DNA from: an uncultured Parabacteroides sp.
GTDB lineage: Bacteria > Bacteroidota > Bacteroidia > Bacteroidales > Tannerellaceae
Reading direction: 5' to 3'
Assembly (NCBI RefSeq): GCF_905196875.1
Contig: NZ_CAJJWO010000023.1
Location: 1 to 64,000, forward strand
Length of the DNA: 64,000 nucleotides
Shown one piece after another: positions 35,007 through 44,435 of this stretch. The position numbers were made by a program, and so were the translations under genes. How positions within the stretch are numbered: the stretch's first letter is position 1; each line of letters begins with the position of its first letter. The notes below the pieces were generated by a model that saw only the letters and a list, made by a program, of their open reading frames with translations, was not told the origin of the DNA and did no database searches.

Positions 35007-37295
35007 TCAGGCTGGAGAGTGTAAAGGTAGCGTTATGGTAAAACGACTACCTTTTTTTTCTTCTGACAGAAGTTGGATTTTGCCACCAAAACGTTGAATA
35101 ATTATTTGACAAATAGCCAAACCTAATCCTGTTCCTTGAGCAAATTCATCCAGTTTATTGAAACGTTCGAAAACACCTTGTTGTTTATCCAGAGGAATAC
35201 CGATACCTGTGTCTTCTACAAATATATCTACCATTTTTTGTTCCGGATTATTGATATATCCGATTTTTATATACCCGTTTTGGGTAAACTTCGAAGCATT
35301 ATTTATAAAATTGGTTATGACTTGAGTTAAGCGGTGGAAGTCCGTTTCAAGCATACAGGCTTGATCGGGTATTTCTAACTTCAGTTCTACTCCCGAAGGC
35401 ATCAACAACTGGTGTGTGTGATATATCTTATTCATCAAATCAGTCAGATTGCATATAGCAAAGGTGAATTCCATCTTTCCGGATTCAATGCGTGATAAAT
35501 CCAGAATATCGTTTATTAGTTTTAATAACAAGTCTGAATTAGAACTGATCAAGTCCTGAATTTCTTTTTTTTCTGCTATTGATAATTCAACATCCTCTTC
35601 TGTTATAATATTAGAGAAACCTACGATTGCATTTAGTGGAGTTCGTATTTCATGGCTCATATTTGCAAGAAACGCCGACTTCATTTTATCTGATTCTTCG
35701 GCTTTTTGCCGTGCTTCTATTAATTCCTGTTCGGCTTCTTTTATTTTTTGAATGTTAAAGCATAGTCCGTTGAAAATATCCTTCTCTTTATTATATATGT
35801 ATCTGAATTCCCACCATTGATATCTTTGATTGTTGAAATTACATCGGAACCGTGTGATATTGTTTGTATTGATGCCGGCATAGGCATCTATAATGCTTTG
35901 TTTGAAAATAGTTAAGTCCTCTGGATAAATGTAGGCTTCAAACTCATGCAGTGTGAAATCTTTTTCTGTTATTCCTACAAATGTGTAAAATTCTTTATCA
36001 AAAGAAAATTGCTTGTCATTCAGTTCGAATGCGAATACTTTTCCTCCTACTACTGCCAGAGATAGAAACCGTTCTCCTTTCTTTAATTTTTCCAGTGCCT
36101 GTCGTTTGTTTTTGTTTTCTCGCAAATAGAGGTATGTCAGATAACTGATCAGAGAGAGGATGGCGAGTATTAAAAATGATCCGAAGGATACGATATAAGA
36201 TTTGTATCGTGTATGGAATGGCATATTGATAATATTATAGTTTGCAGGAATATCATTCCTTGAAACGCTCCAGCGTTCGACATCGGCCCAATCCAGTATA
36301 TACTCTTTGGGGCTTCTTTTGATAGGTATATTTTCGACATTGCATCCTTTTAGTATTTGAGTAACTATGTTTACAGACTCCTTAATCTGGGTCTCATAAG
36401 ATGTGATATAACCACCAATAATGCCTTCTTTAAAGCCAAAACCTTCATTTACGACAGTGAATGTAGGGGCATCGGCATATAACCCCAGACGTTTGGATGA
36501 AAAATCCCTTTTGCTTTGTACGAAAACAGAGTTGCGCGCTAATCCGGATAACGACCATAACAGACTGTTGGAAGATGATTCACGGGAATTAATCAGCGCA
36601 TAAAACATTTTTGAAGGTTTTATCATCTGTGTATATGAGAGACTGTCAGGTATCATTGTTATAGTCCTGTCTTCATTCACTATATATTTAAAATTACCGG
36701 GTTTATCAGGTTTAGGAGTTTTTATTTCTTCAAAGAATCTGTCTGTCGTTTGCCTACCTAAATAAGTATTGTCCATCCAGATGTTAATTTTCATTGGACC
36801 AAAAAGCTTTTCGATCATTTGACTTGTCTTGATAAATTCAGGTCTATCCCATAAGCCGGTAACATTGGGATATTGTTTTATTATGTTCCAATTCGGAAAA
36901 TTTACTCCTGCAAAGACAACCGGAACTTCTTTAACAAAAGGATGCTGACACGCAAATAGGGAGTAAGTAGCTTGGTCATCGTATACTAGGATTACTTCCG
37001 GATGCCAGTTTTGTATGGTGTCCAGGAAATTATATATTCTGGTTTTTTCATCCGATTCATTGTATGAATCGCAGTCCAGATAGAAAAAATGTAATTCTAT
37101 ATTATGATTTTGCTTTTTCAATTCGGCAAAGATATCGTGCTCTACTTTGGCATATCCGCTATATTCTTGTTCATATGATTGTATGACTAATATTCTGTGT
37201 CTTTGCTTTGAACCGGAATGGGCACAAGAACTAAGTGCTACTATGAATAGCAGCATTAACAGAATAGAAATCTGTGAAAGCAGACGTTTTTGCAT
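35007..37295 (-). CDS. Sensor histidine kinase with ABC-type substrate-binding periplasmic domain
   Basis: 762 residues from the ATG at 37295 (MQKRLLSQIS); a frame upstream to 37358 adds 21 residues that spoil the signal peptide. The signal sequence ends in LSSC (Cys24), which looks like a lipobox. Residues about 33-350 resemble the ABC_sub_bind type periplasmic binding fold. One membrane helix (about 370-395), a PAS-like sensor (about 410-530), HisKA with the phospho-His in MSHEIRTPLNAIVGFSN and an ATPase domain (DTGIGI, GTGLGLA) follow. No receiver domain and no response regulator gene is adjacent, so it is an orphan kinase. The ligand is unknown. Confidence 0.9.
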   Translation of the reverse strand: MQKRLLSQISILLMLLFIVALSSCAHSGSKQRHRILVIQSYEQEYSGYAKVEHDIFAELKKQNHNIELHFFYLDCDSYNESDEKTRIYNFLDTIQNWHPEVILVYDDQATYSLFACQHPFVKEVPVVFAGVNFPNWNIIKQYPNVTGLWDRPEFIKTSQMIEKLFGPMKINIWMDNTYLGRQTTDRFFEEIKTPKPDKPGNFKYIVNEDRTITMIPDSLSYTQMIKPSKMFYALINSRESSSNSLLWSLSGLARNSVFVQSKRDFSSKRLGLYADAPTFTVVNEGFGFKEGIIGGYITSYETQIKESVNIVTQILKGCNVENIPIKRSPKEYILDWADVERWSVSRNDIPANYNIINMPFHTRYKSYIVSFGSFLILAILSLISYLTYLYLRENKNKRQALEKLKKGERFLSLAVVGGKVFAFELNDKQFSFDKEFYTFVGITEKDFTLHEFEAYIYPEDLTIFKQSIIDAYAGINTNNITRFRCNFNNQRYQWWEFRYIYNKEKDIFNGLCFNIQKIKEAEQELIEARQKAEESDKMKSAFLANMSHEIRTPLNAIVGFSNIITEEDVELSIAEKKEIQDLISSNSDLLLKLINDILDLSRIESGKMEFTFAICNLTDLMNKIYHTHQLLMPSGVELKLEIPDQACMLETDFHRLTQVITNFINNASKFTQNGYIKIGYINNPEQKMVDIFVEDTGIGIPLDKQQGVFERFNKLDEFAQGTGLGLAICQIIIQRFGGKIQLLSEEKKGSRFTITLPLHSPA

Positions 37296-37371
37296 AATCG
37301 TTATACTAGCGGGTGCAAATATAATAAGGAGGCTTTGATTATCTATGAATGATTGCAATTTTATTTCATGA

Positions 37372-37411
37372 AAAAAGCGACTGCCAGATATTTGTCCGAC
37401 AATCGCTTTTT
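37372..37411 (-). terminator. Terminator of dnaK
   Basis: AAAAAGCGA and TCGCTTTTT form a 9-bp stem with a 22-base loop, 23 bases after the dnaK stop. On the minus strand T residues follow. Confidence 0.7.
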
Positions 37412-37433
37412 ATCTTATGTGGTAAATGTAATC

Positions 37434-39353
37434 TTACTTTACTTCCTCGAAGTCTACATCGGTTACGCCACCGTCTTTGCTACCACCGGCATTGCCGTTA
37501 GCTTGCTGTTGGCTACCGAAATCAGGACCTGGTTGTGCACCGCCCTGAGCATTCTGAGCGTTATACATCTCCTGGCTTGCTGCCTGGAATACGGTATTCA
37601 GTTCAGTCATAGCAGCATCGATACCTGCAACGTCCTGGGCTTTGTGAGCTTCTTTCAGCTTGTTCAAAGCAGCTTCGATAGGAGCTTTTTTGTCAGCCGG
37701 AAGTTTATCACCCAGATCTTTCAACTGCTTTTCAGTCTGGAAGATCATACTGTCTGCCTGGTTCAGTTTGTCGATACGTTCTTTTTCTTTCTTATCGGCT
37801 TCTGCGTTTGCGGCAGCTTCGTCTTTCATACGTTTTACTTCGTCGTCGCTCAAGCCACTGGAAGCTTCGATACGGATACTCTGTACTTTACCAGTTCCTT
37901 TATCTTTTGCAGATACATTCAGGATACCGTTAGCATCAATATCGAAAGTTACTTCGATCTGAGGCACACCACGCTGTGCAGCAGGTATTCCATCAAGATG
38001 GAAGCGGCCGATCGATTTGTTATCCTTAGCCAAAGAGCGTTCACCCTGCAGGATGTGGATTTCTACAGACGGTTGGTTGTCGACAGCTGTTGTAAATGTT
38101 TCCGATTTCTTGGTAGGGATAGTTGTGTTAGCTTCGATCAGCTTAGTCATCACACCACCCATTGTTTCGATACCCAGAGACAACGGAGTAACATCCAGCA
38201 GCAATACGTCTTTTACTTCACCTGTCAATACACCACCCTGGATTGCAGCACCTACAGCTACTACTTCATCCGGGTTAACACCTTTGGAAGGAGCTTTACC
38301 GAAGAATTTTTCAACGATAGCCTGTACAGCAGGGATACGTGTAGAACCACCTACCAGGATTACTTCGTCGATATCGGAAGTACTCAAACCAGCATCTTTC
38401 AATGACTGACGGCAAGGTTCGATACAAGCCTGGATCAGGCTGTCTGCCAATTGTTCGAATTTAGCACGTGTCAATGTTTTAACGAGGTGCTTTGGAATGC
38501 CGTTAACCGGCATAATATACGGTAGATTGATTTCTGTACTTGTGGTACTTGATAATTCGATCTTTGCTTTTTCAGCAGCTTCTTTCAGACGTTGCAATGC
38601 CATCGGGTCTTTACGCAGGTCGACACCTTCTTCACGCAGGAATTCTTCTGCCAGCCAGTCGATGATCACGTGGTCAAAGTCATCACCACCCAAGTGAGTA
38701 TCACCGTTTGTTGATTTTACTTCGAATACACCGTCACCTAATTCAAGGATTGAAATATCGAATGTACCGCCACCAAGGTCGAATACGGCAATCTTCATAT
38801 CTTTGCTTGTCTTGTCAAGACCATAAGCCAATGATGCGGCAGTCGGTTCGTTCACGATACGACGAACATTCAGACCTGCAATTTCACCTGCTTCTTTTGT
38901 TGCCTGACGTTGAGCGTCGCTAAAGTAAGCCGGAACAGTGATAACTGCATCTGTAACTTCCTGTCCTAAATAATCTTCGGCTGTTTTCTTCATCTTCTGA
39001 AGAACCATTGCTGAAATTTCCTGCGGAGTGTACAGACGACCTTCGATATCCACACGCGGAGTGTTATTGTCGCCGCGTACTACTTTATAAGGTACACGAT
39101 TGATTTCTTTTGTTACCTGATCGTATGTTTCACCCATGAAACGTTTGATAGAGAATATTGTTTTTTCAGGATTGGTGATAGCCTGACGTTTTGCGGGATC
39201 ACCTACCTTACGTTCGCCGCCTTCTACAAAAGCAACGATTGAAGGAGTTGTTCTTTTACCTTCGCTGTTAGCAATAACAACCGGTTCGTTACCTTCCAGT
39301 ACGGCAACACATGAGTTGGTTGTTCCTAAGTCGATACCAATAATTTTTCCCAT
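37434..39353 (-). CDS. dnaK: Chaperone DnaK (Hsp70)
   Basis: 639 residues, full length. The ATPase domain starts GIDLGTTNSCVAVLEG and includes FDLGGGTFDISIL; the linker VLLLDVTPLSLGIE leads to the substrate-binding beta domain (about 385-505) and the helical lid. The C-terminus is Gly/Gln rich and ends VTDVDFEEVK, close to the usual DnaK tail. It binds exposed hydrophobic peptides with DnaJ and GrpE, which are not next to it here. Monocistronic by layout. Strong codon bias creates long antisense frames that are not genes. Confidence 0.98.
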   Translation of the reverse strand: MGKIIGIDLGTTNSCVAVLEGNEPVVIANSEGKRTTPSIVAFVEGGERKVGDPAKRQAITNPEKTIFSIKRFMGETYDQVTKEINRVPYKVVRGDNNTPRVDIEGRLYTPQEISAMVLQKMKKTAEDYLGQEVTDAVITVPAYFSDAQRQATKEAGEIAGLNVRRIVNEPTAASLAYGLDKTSKDMKIAVFDLGGGTFDISILELGDGVFEVKSTNGDTHLGGDDFDHVIIDWLAEEFLREEGVDLRKDPMALQRLKEAAEKAKIELSSTTSTEINLPYIMPVNGIPKHLVKTLTRAKFEQLADSLIQACIEPCRQSLKDAGLSTSDIDEVILVGGSTRIPAVQAIVEKFFGKAPSKGVNPDEVVAVGAAIQGGVLTGEVKDVLLLDVTPLSLGIETMGGVMTKLIEANTTIPTKKSETFTTAVDNQPSVEIHILQGERSLAKDNKSIGRFHLDGIPAAQRGVPQIEVTFDIDANGILNVSAKDKGTGKVQSIRIEASSGLSDDEVKRMKDEAAANAEADKKEKERIDKLNQADSMIFQTEKQLKDLGDKLPADKKAPIEAALNKLKEAHKAQDVAGIDAAMTELNTVFQAASQEMYNAQNAQGGAQPGPDFGSQQQANGNAGGSKDGGVTDVDFEEVK

Positions 39354-39500
39354 AATTCGATAATATTTTAATTGTTATTATTTTTCGTCTTTGCTTTTTC
39401 TCTTGTCGAGTTGCACCAATTAGTATACAAAACGTATGCCAAAGTAACAATGAATGGTTCTGAATTGTTTTTGCTGTCAGAAATAATGACAATACGGCAG

Positions 39501-39528
39501 TTGTTAAAACGATATATTTTTATCTTTG
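39501..39528 (+). promoter_or_regulatory. Promoter of the Gfo/Idh lipoprotein gene
   Basis: TATCTTTG (39521-39528) fits TAnnTTTG, with TTG 17 bases upstream (39501-39503). The start codon is 70 bases downstream. Confidence 0.5.
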
Positions 39529-39598
39529 TGGCATAAGAAGGAATATGGCATAATTTATATGTAAAGAAAAGACTATTATCAATTAAATCGTTTATAAA

Positions 39599-40996
39599 AT
39601 GAAAAACTATCTAGTTTTTACCATGGCTACACTTTTATTGGGGACTTCCTGTTCCTCTAATAAAAAAGAACAGCTTGAAGGGTTTACAGGTGCTCCGGGG
39701 GAAGTCAAACTCATAACACTCGATCCCGGTCATTTTCATGCGGCCCTGGTACAGAAAGTATCTTATCCACAAGTTTGTAAAGATGTTTATGTGTACGCAC
39801 CCGGTGGCTTTGATGTGGATGAACACCTGAAACGTATTGAAGGGTTCAATACACGTGCAGAGAACCCGACCGGGTGGAATGAAATTGTTTATACAGGTTC
39901 CGATTACTTGGAAAAGATGCTCTCAGAAAAGAGCGGGAATGTAATGATTCAGGCCGGTAACAACGGAAAGAAGACCGAATATATAAAGAAGACACTTGAA
40001 GCCGGTATTAATGTGCTTTCAGACAAGCCTATGGCGATCAATAGTCAGAATTTTAAATTGCTGGAAGAGTGTTTCGATATTGCCAGGCAAAAGAATATTC
40101 TGCTATATGACATTATGACGGAAAGGAATGAGATCACAACCCTACTGCAACGTGAACTTTCAATGATCCCGGCTGTATATGGAGAGCAATTGAAAGGATC
40201 TCCGGAGGAGCCGGCTATTGTGAAGGAAAGTGTTCATCACCTATTTAAACTGGTGGATAATAAACCATTGACCCGTCCGGTGTGGTATTTTGACGTGACT
40301 CAGCAGGGGGAAGGTATTGTTGATGTAACGACTCATCTTGTGGATCTCGTTCAGTGGGAAGCTTTTCCCGGGCAGATCATCGACTATAAAAAAGATATTG
40401 AGTTAGTCGATGCGAACCGTTGGACGACTTCAATCAGTCCGGAAGAGTTTAAACAAGTGACTGGTACTGATGCTTATCCCGATTTCTTGAAAAAGGATGT
40501 CGTAAACGATACGTTGAAAGTATATTGTAACGGTGATATCGTATATAAGATCAAAGATGTAACGGCTAAAGTTTCAGTTATCTGGAATTACACTTTCCCG
40601 AAAGGTGGTGGTGATACTCATTTCTCCGTCATGAAAGGAAGTAAGGCCGACTTGATTATCCGTCAGGGTAAAGAGCAGGGCTATAAGCCGGAATTATATA
40701 TAGAGGCACTGTCCGATATTGATCTGGCTACTTATGAAAAAGAACTGGCTGCTGCCATGTCGACCGTGGCTGATAAATATCCGGGAATTGCTTTAAATAA
40801 GATTTTGGATAATGTATGGCAGGTTCAGATTCCTGCAACATACAGGGTAGGGCATGAAGCTCATTTCGGACAGGTGATGGAAAATTATCTGCAATATTTG
40901 CAGGATGGAAAATTGCCGGACTGGGAAGTCCCGAATATGATCGCCAAGTATTATGTGACAACGCATGCGTTGGAGATGGCGAAGGCAAAGAAGTAA
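39599..40996 (+). CDS. Gfo/Idh/MocA-type oxidoreductase, probable lipoprotein
   Basis: 465 residues. The N-terminal signal ends in GTSC (Cys18), so it is predicted to be exported and lipidated, unusual for an NAD(P)-dependent fold but common among Bacteroidetes members of this group. The Rossmann part (about 35-200) includes VMIQAGNNGKK and SDKPMAIN, the latter equal to the EKP motif of the family. A large C-terminal domain (about 205-460) matches the putative oxidoreductase C-terminal type. The substrate is probably a sugar or sugar derivative. Single gene with its own promoter and a strong terminator. Confidence 0.87.
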   Translation: MKNYLVFTMATLLLGTSCSSNKKEQLEGFTGAPGEVKLITLDPGHFHAALVQKVSYPQVCKDVYVYAPGGFDVDEHLKRIEGFNTRAENPTGWNEIVYTGSDYLEKMLSEKSGNVMIQAGNNGKKTEYIKKTLEAGINVLSDKPMAINSQNFKLLEECFDIARQKNILLYDIMTERNEITTLLQRELSMIPAVYGEQLKGSPEEPAIVKESVHHLFKLVDNKPLTRPVWYFDVTQQGEGIVDVTTHLVDLVQWEAFPGQIIDYKKDIELVDANRWTTSISPEEFKQVTGTDAYPDFLKKDVVNDTLKVYCNGDIVYKIKDVTAKVSVIWNYTFPKGGGDTHFSVMKGSKADLIIRQGKEQGYKPELYIEALSDIDLATYEKELAAAMSTVADKYPGIALNKILDNVWQVQIPATYRVGHEAHFGQVMENYLQYLQDGKLPDWEVPNMIAKYYVTTHALEMAKAKK

Positions 40997-41007
40997 GGAA
41001 ATGTGAT

Positions 41008-41045
41008 AAAAAAAGCCCCGGAGCGATAACTTCGGGGCTTTTTTT
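41008..41045. terminator. Bidirectional terminator between Gfo/Idh and rng
   Basis: AAAAAAAGCCCCG and CGGGGCTTTTTTT pair over a short loop. It ends both the plus-strand oxidoreductase gene and the minus-strand rng. Confidence 0.92.
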
Positions 41046-41046
41046 A

Positions 41047-42618
41047 TTACTTCATTTCCTTTTCCTCCATCATGTCGAGTTCATTCTTGTCGGAATCAAT
41101 AAATTTGTATTCCAGAAAACCCAGACTTTGGTTAGGAATGACTTTCATACTCATGGAGTATTTCAGTTTCCATTTCATGCTAAGGGGATAAAGCCCCTTG
41201 TTTACGAATGCTGCTACGTAAGGATGTACGTGCAGGGCGAATTTCTTCACATTGTGTTTGTTTACCAGACAGTCGATCTTTCCCTCCAGATTGTCGGTGA
41301 ATAGGATCGAAGGTTTGATTGTTCCTGTGCCGAAACAGGTGGGGCAAGATTCCGTTGTATCTACATCCATTGCCGGGCGAACCCTTTGGCGGGTAATCTG
41401 CATCAGACCAAACTTACTTAAAGGCAGGATGTTGTGTTTGGCCCGGTCGTTTACCATCGCTTTAGACATGTGTTCGAACAGCTTCTGTCGGTTGGCTGCT
41501 TCAGCCATATCGATGAAGTCGACCACAATAATACCGCCCATATCGCGAAGACGAAGCTGGCGTGCTATTTCGTCGGCGGCAGCTGTGTTTACGTCGATAG
41601 CTGTTTTTTCCTGGGCATCGCTTCCTTTGGAACGATTGCCGCTGTTAACGTCTATCACATGCATGGCTTCGGTGTGCTCGATAATCAGGTAAGCTCCACT
41701 TTTATACGTAACCGTACGTCCGAACAACGATTTGATTTGCTTGGTGATACTGAAATTGTCGAAGATCGGCAGTTCACCGGTATATCGCTGTACGATCTCT
41801 TCCCTCCCGGGAGCGATCAGGCTGACATAATCGCGGATGTTATGGTAAACATCTGCATCGTTTACGTAAATATTCTGGAAAGACGGGTTGAATATATCAC
41901 GGAGCAAGGCCACAGTACGTGCCGTTTCTTCATATACGATCGACGGTACTTTTAACTTTGGAACCTTGACGATGTTTTCTTCCCACCGTTTCACTAATGT
42001 CTTTAATTCATGGTCGAGTTCTGCAACACGTTTACCTTCTGAAGAAGTACGCACTATAACACTGAAGTTTTTCGGCTTGATGCTCTGGATTAACTGCCGC
42101 AAACGGGCACGTTCCTCACTCGACTTGATTTTTGTGGAGACTGAGACCTTATCGGCAAATGGTATCAACACGATATATCTTCCGGCAAAAGATAGTTCGG
42201 AAGTCAATCGCGGACCTTTTGTTGAGATCGGCTCTTTGGCAATTTGCACCAACACCTCTTGTCCGACTTTAAGCACATTACTTATACTTCCGTCTTTTTC
42301 AATTTCGGGGAGTATCTGCATTTTTGAAATGGCAGGGATCTTTTTCTGATCGCTGAGTGCCTGTTTGAGGAACTTCTGTTGGGTGTTGAAGTTCGGACCT
42401 AAGTCCAGATAGTGAAGAAATGCGTCCTTTTTATACCCTACATCAATGAAAGCAGCATTCAACCCCGGCATCAGTTTTTTTACTTTGCCAAGATAGATAT
42501 CGCCGACGGCAAACGAAACATTGCGGGCCTCTTTTTGTAGCTCCACAAGGTTTTTGTCTTCCAGGACGGCAATAGATACCTCTTTGGGTTGTACATCAAC
42601 TACTAATTCACTTATCAC
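41047..42618 (-). CDS. rng: Ribonuclease G (Rne/Rng family)
   Basis: 523 residues. An S1 domain (about 35-130, GDIYLGKVKKLMPGLNAAF) is followed by the RNase H-like and DNase I-like catalytic parts, with HVIDVNSG and GIIVVDFIDM giving the metal-binding aspartates. CPTCFGTG provides the Zn-link of the tetramer. It lacks the long RNase E C-terminal scaffold, so it is G-like in form. It cuts single-stranded AU-rich RNA in rRNA maturation and mRNA decay. A terminator-like hairpin lies between it and the upstream 29-codon gene, giving possible read-through control. Confidence 0.94.
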   Translation of the reverse strand: MISELVVDVQPKEVSIAVLEDKNLVELQKEARNVSFAVGDIYLGKVKKLMPGLNAAFIDVGYKKDAFLHYLDLGPNFNTQQKFLKQALSDQKKIPAISKMQILPEIEKDGSISNVLKVGQEVLVQIAKEPISTKGPRLTSELSFAGRYIVLIPFADKVSVSTKIKSSEERARLRQLIQSIKPKNFSVIVRTSSEGKRVAELDHELKTLVKRWEENIVKVPKLKVPSIVYEETARTVALLRDIFNPSFQNIYVNDADVYHNIRDYVSLIAPGREEIVQRYTGELPIFDNFSITKQIKSLFGRTVTYKSGAYLIIEHTEAMHVIDVNSGNRSKGSDAQEKTAIDVNTAAADEIARQLRLRDMGGIIVVDFIDMAEAANRQKLFEHMSKAMVNDRAKHNILPLSKFGLMQITRQRVRPAMDVDTTESCPTCFGTGTIKPSILFTDNLEGKIDCLVNKHNVKKFALHVHPYVAAFVNKGLYPLSMKWKLKYSMSMKVIPNQSLGFLEYKFIDSDKNELDMMEEKEMK

Positions 42619-42656
42619 TTGAAAGTGGGTTTTAATTCAGACCTTTCTAAATACGC

Positions 42657-42697
42657 AAAGAACAAACTTAAAAGGTCACTTATTAAGTTTGTTCTTT
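42657..42697 (-). terminator. Strong hairpin between the 29-codon gene and rng
   Basis: AAAGAACAAACTTAA (42657-42671) and TTAAGTTTGTTCTTT (42683-42697) are perfect 15-bp arms with an 11-base loop. It is placed as a terminator of the HU / small-protein transcript or as an attenuator of rng; the A/T-rich outer arm supplies the U-run. Confidence 0.75.
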
Positions 42698-42719
42698 AGA
42701 GTTTTCTTGTCAGATAGAC

Positions 42720-42809
42720 TTATTTCTTTTTATGTCTATTCTTTTTCAGTCTCTTTTTGCGCTTGTGCGTAGACATTTTATGTCTTTTTCTTTTCTTTCC
42801 GCTAGGCAT
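42720..42809 (-). CDS. 29-residue basic protein, AURKAIP1/COX24 (mS38) type
   Basis: The minus-strand frame encodes 29 residues, starting MPSGKKRKRHKMSTHKRKK and ending NRHKKK, followed by TAA. About two thirds are Lys, Arg or His. Near-identical tiny proteins are annotated throughout Bacteroidetes as AURKAIP1/COX24-domain proteins, related to the C-terminal part of mitochondrial ribosomal protein mS38; a small-subunit ribosomal role is therefore likely (family knowledge plus inference). It lies 35 bases after the HU gene, with which it is probably co-transcribed, and before a strong hairpin and rng. Its composition and conservation of frame make chance unlikely. Confidence 0.85.
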   Translation of the reverse strand: MPSGKKRKRHKMSTHKRKKRLKKNRHKKK

Positions 42810-42844
42810 TGTTTCTAAATTTTAAATTAAACTATAATTACTAA

Positions 42845-43117
42845 TTACTTAACTTCGTTCAGGAAGGTTTTAGCCGGCTTGAATGAAGGGATGTTATGCT
42901 CCGGAATGATGATCGTAGTATTCTTTGAAATATTACGAGCAGTTTTCTGAGCTCTCTTCTTAATAACGAAACTTCCGAATCCCCTCAGGTAAACGTTTTC
43001 TCCTTCAGATAATGAACTTTTTACAATATCCATAAAAGATTCTACGCTACTCAATACCGTCTGCTTATCGATACCGGTACTTTTAGCAATTTCGCTAACA
43101 ATATCTGCTTTAGTCAT
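42845..43117 (-). CDS. HU/IHF-family DNA-binding protein
   Basis: 90 residues, standard HU length. The N-terminal helices (MTKADIVSEIAKSTGIDKQ) and the GFGSFVIKKR turn before the DNA-binding arm are diagnostic. The arm region IPEHNIPSFKPAK carries the Pro that intercalates into DNA. It bends and compacts DNA as a dimer. A TATATTTG -7 box lies 47 bases upstream of the ATG. The tiny basic protein gene follows on the same strand. Confidence 0.95.
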   Translation of the reverse strand: MTKADIVSEIAKSTGIDKQTVLSSVESFMDIVKSSLSEGENVYLRGFGSFVIKKRAQKTARNISKNTTIIIPEHNIPSFKPAKTFLNEVK

Positions 43118-43163
43118 GTCTATAAATTAATTAATGATTTGGACCTATTAATTTTTTGGAATG

Positions 43164-43171
43164 CAAATATA
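43164..43171 (-). promoter_or_regulatory. -7 box of the HU gene
   Basis: Minus-strand TATATTTG fits TAnnTTTG, with a T-run at the -33 distance. It is 47 bases from the start codon. Confidence 0.55.
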
Positions 43172-43306
43172 TAGCTTTTTATTTAAGTGGAAAAAGAATT
43201 GCCCGCCATTTTTTAATAAAAAAGATTCCTTACAATTCATTATATCTGTGTATGTTTGCATTAATCAACGAGTTGAGAGTTTTAAAAGTACGAAAACAGG
43301 ACAAAT

Positions 43307-44392
43307 ATGTCACAATTGAAAAATGAACTGGAAACCAGCAATATGCTGCTTGACTGGTACAAAACGAATAAAAGGGCTTTACCATGGAGGGAGTCGTCCG
43401 ATCCCTATATAATCTGGATATCAGAAATAATTCTTCAACAAACCCGTGTTGCTCAGGGGATGGATTATTTTTATCGTTTCACCGGGCGTTTCCCCGATGT
43501 GGCTTCTCTGGCCTCTGCCGAAGAAGACGAGGTATTGAAATATTGGCAGGGATTGGGTTATTACAGCCGTGCCCGGAATCTGCACGCGGCAGCCAAAAGT
43601 ATCATGGATACCTTTGGGGGTGTTTTCCCGAGTGAATATAAAGATGTATTGTCTTTAAAAGGGATCGGCGAATATACGGCTGCCGCCATTGTGTCTTTTG
43701 TTTGGAATAAACCTTATCCGGTTGTCGACGGGAATGTTTTCCGGGTGTTATCCCGTTTGTATGCGGTCGATACGCCTATCGATACGGCAAGCGGTAAAAA
43801 ACAGTTTACCGAGTTGGCGGGGATCGTGATGAATCCGGAAAAGGCCGGACTTCACAACCAGGCAATCATGGAGTTCGGCGCCTTACAATGTGTGCCTCAA
43901 AATCCGGATTGCGACATTTGCCCGTTAAAAGAACGTTGTATGGCATATGCTTCCAACCAGATACAACGTTTTCCGGTAAAGCAGAATAAAACAAAAACAC
44001 GTCCCCGCTATTTCCATTATCTATACATTATATATAAAGGGCAGACCTGGCTTTCGCGCCGGGGTAAAAAGGATATATGGGAAGGGCTTTATGAATTTCC
44101 CCTTATCGAGACGGAGCAACCTATGGACTTTGCCGGTTTACAAAAAACGGAAGCTTTCAAACTGTTGTTCGAAGGAGCCGGCCAGTTGAATGTCTCAGTA
44201 GATATACCGGAAATAAAGCACGTCTTGTCCCATCAGGTCTTGCATACGGCTTTTTACCGGATAGAAATAGAGAAAATCAACGAGGCTTTGAATTCGTATC
44301 TGGTTGTTCCGTATGAAGATATCGAGCGTTATGCCGTTCCCCGTCTTATACATATTTATTTAGAGAAATTAAATGGAAACTTGTCAGAATGA
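43307..44392 (+). CDS. mutY: A/G-specific adenine glycosylase
   Basis: 361 residues. Removes adenine mispaired with 8-oxoguanine. Catalytic Glu40 (SEIILQQTRV) and Asp141 (VVDGNVFRVLSR), the helix-hairpin-helix LKGIGEYTAAA (117-127) and the 4Fe-4S ligands Cys195, Cys202, Cys205 and Cys211 are all present. The C-terminal Nudix-like domain (about 230-350) recognises the oxidised guanine. First of a plus-strand run mutY, ssb, gldE, gldD, phosphopantetheinyl transferase seen in the same order in other Bacteroidales. A TATGTTTG box at 43251-43258 may be its promoter. Confidence 0.96.
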   Translation: MSQLKNELETSNMLLDWYKTNKRALPWRESSDPYIIWISEIILQQTRVAQGMDYFYRFTGRFPDVASLASAEEDEVLKYWQGLGYYSRARNLHAAAKSIMDTFGGVFPSEYKDVLSLKGIGEYTAAAIVSFVWNKPYPVVDGNVFRVLSRLYAVDTPIDTASGKKQFTELAGIVMNPEKAGLHNQAIMEFGALQCVPQNPDCDICPLKERCMAYASNQIQRFPVKQNKTKTRPRYFHYLYIIYKGQTWLSRRGKKDIWEGLYEFPLIETEQPMDFAGLQKTEAFKLLFEGAGQLNVSVDIPEIKHVLSHQVLHTAFYRIEIEKINEALNSYLVVPYEDIERYAVPRLIHIYLEKLNGNLSE

Positions 44393-44435
44393 TCGAATTT
44401 ATGTTTCTTTGTAAGATATTAAAAGAATTATTACT

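Noticed and set aside
37353..38405. 350-codon open frame on the plus strand
   Set aside because: It is antisense to dnaK; strong codon bias in dnaK leaves the opposite frame open, and the product is a Ser/Phe/Cys-rich sequence with no family resemblance.
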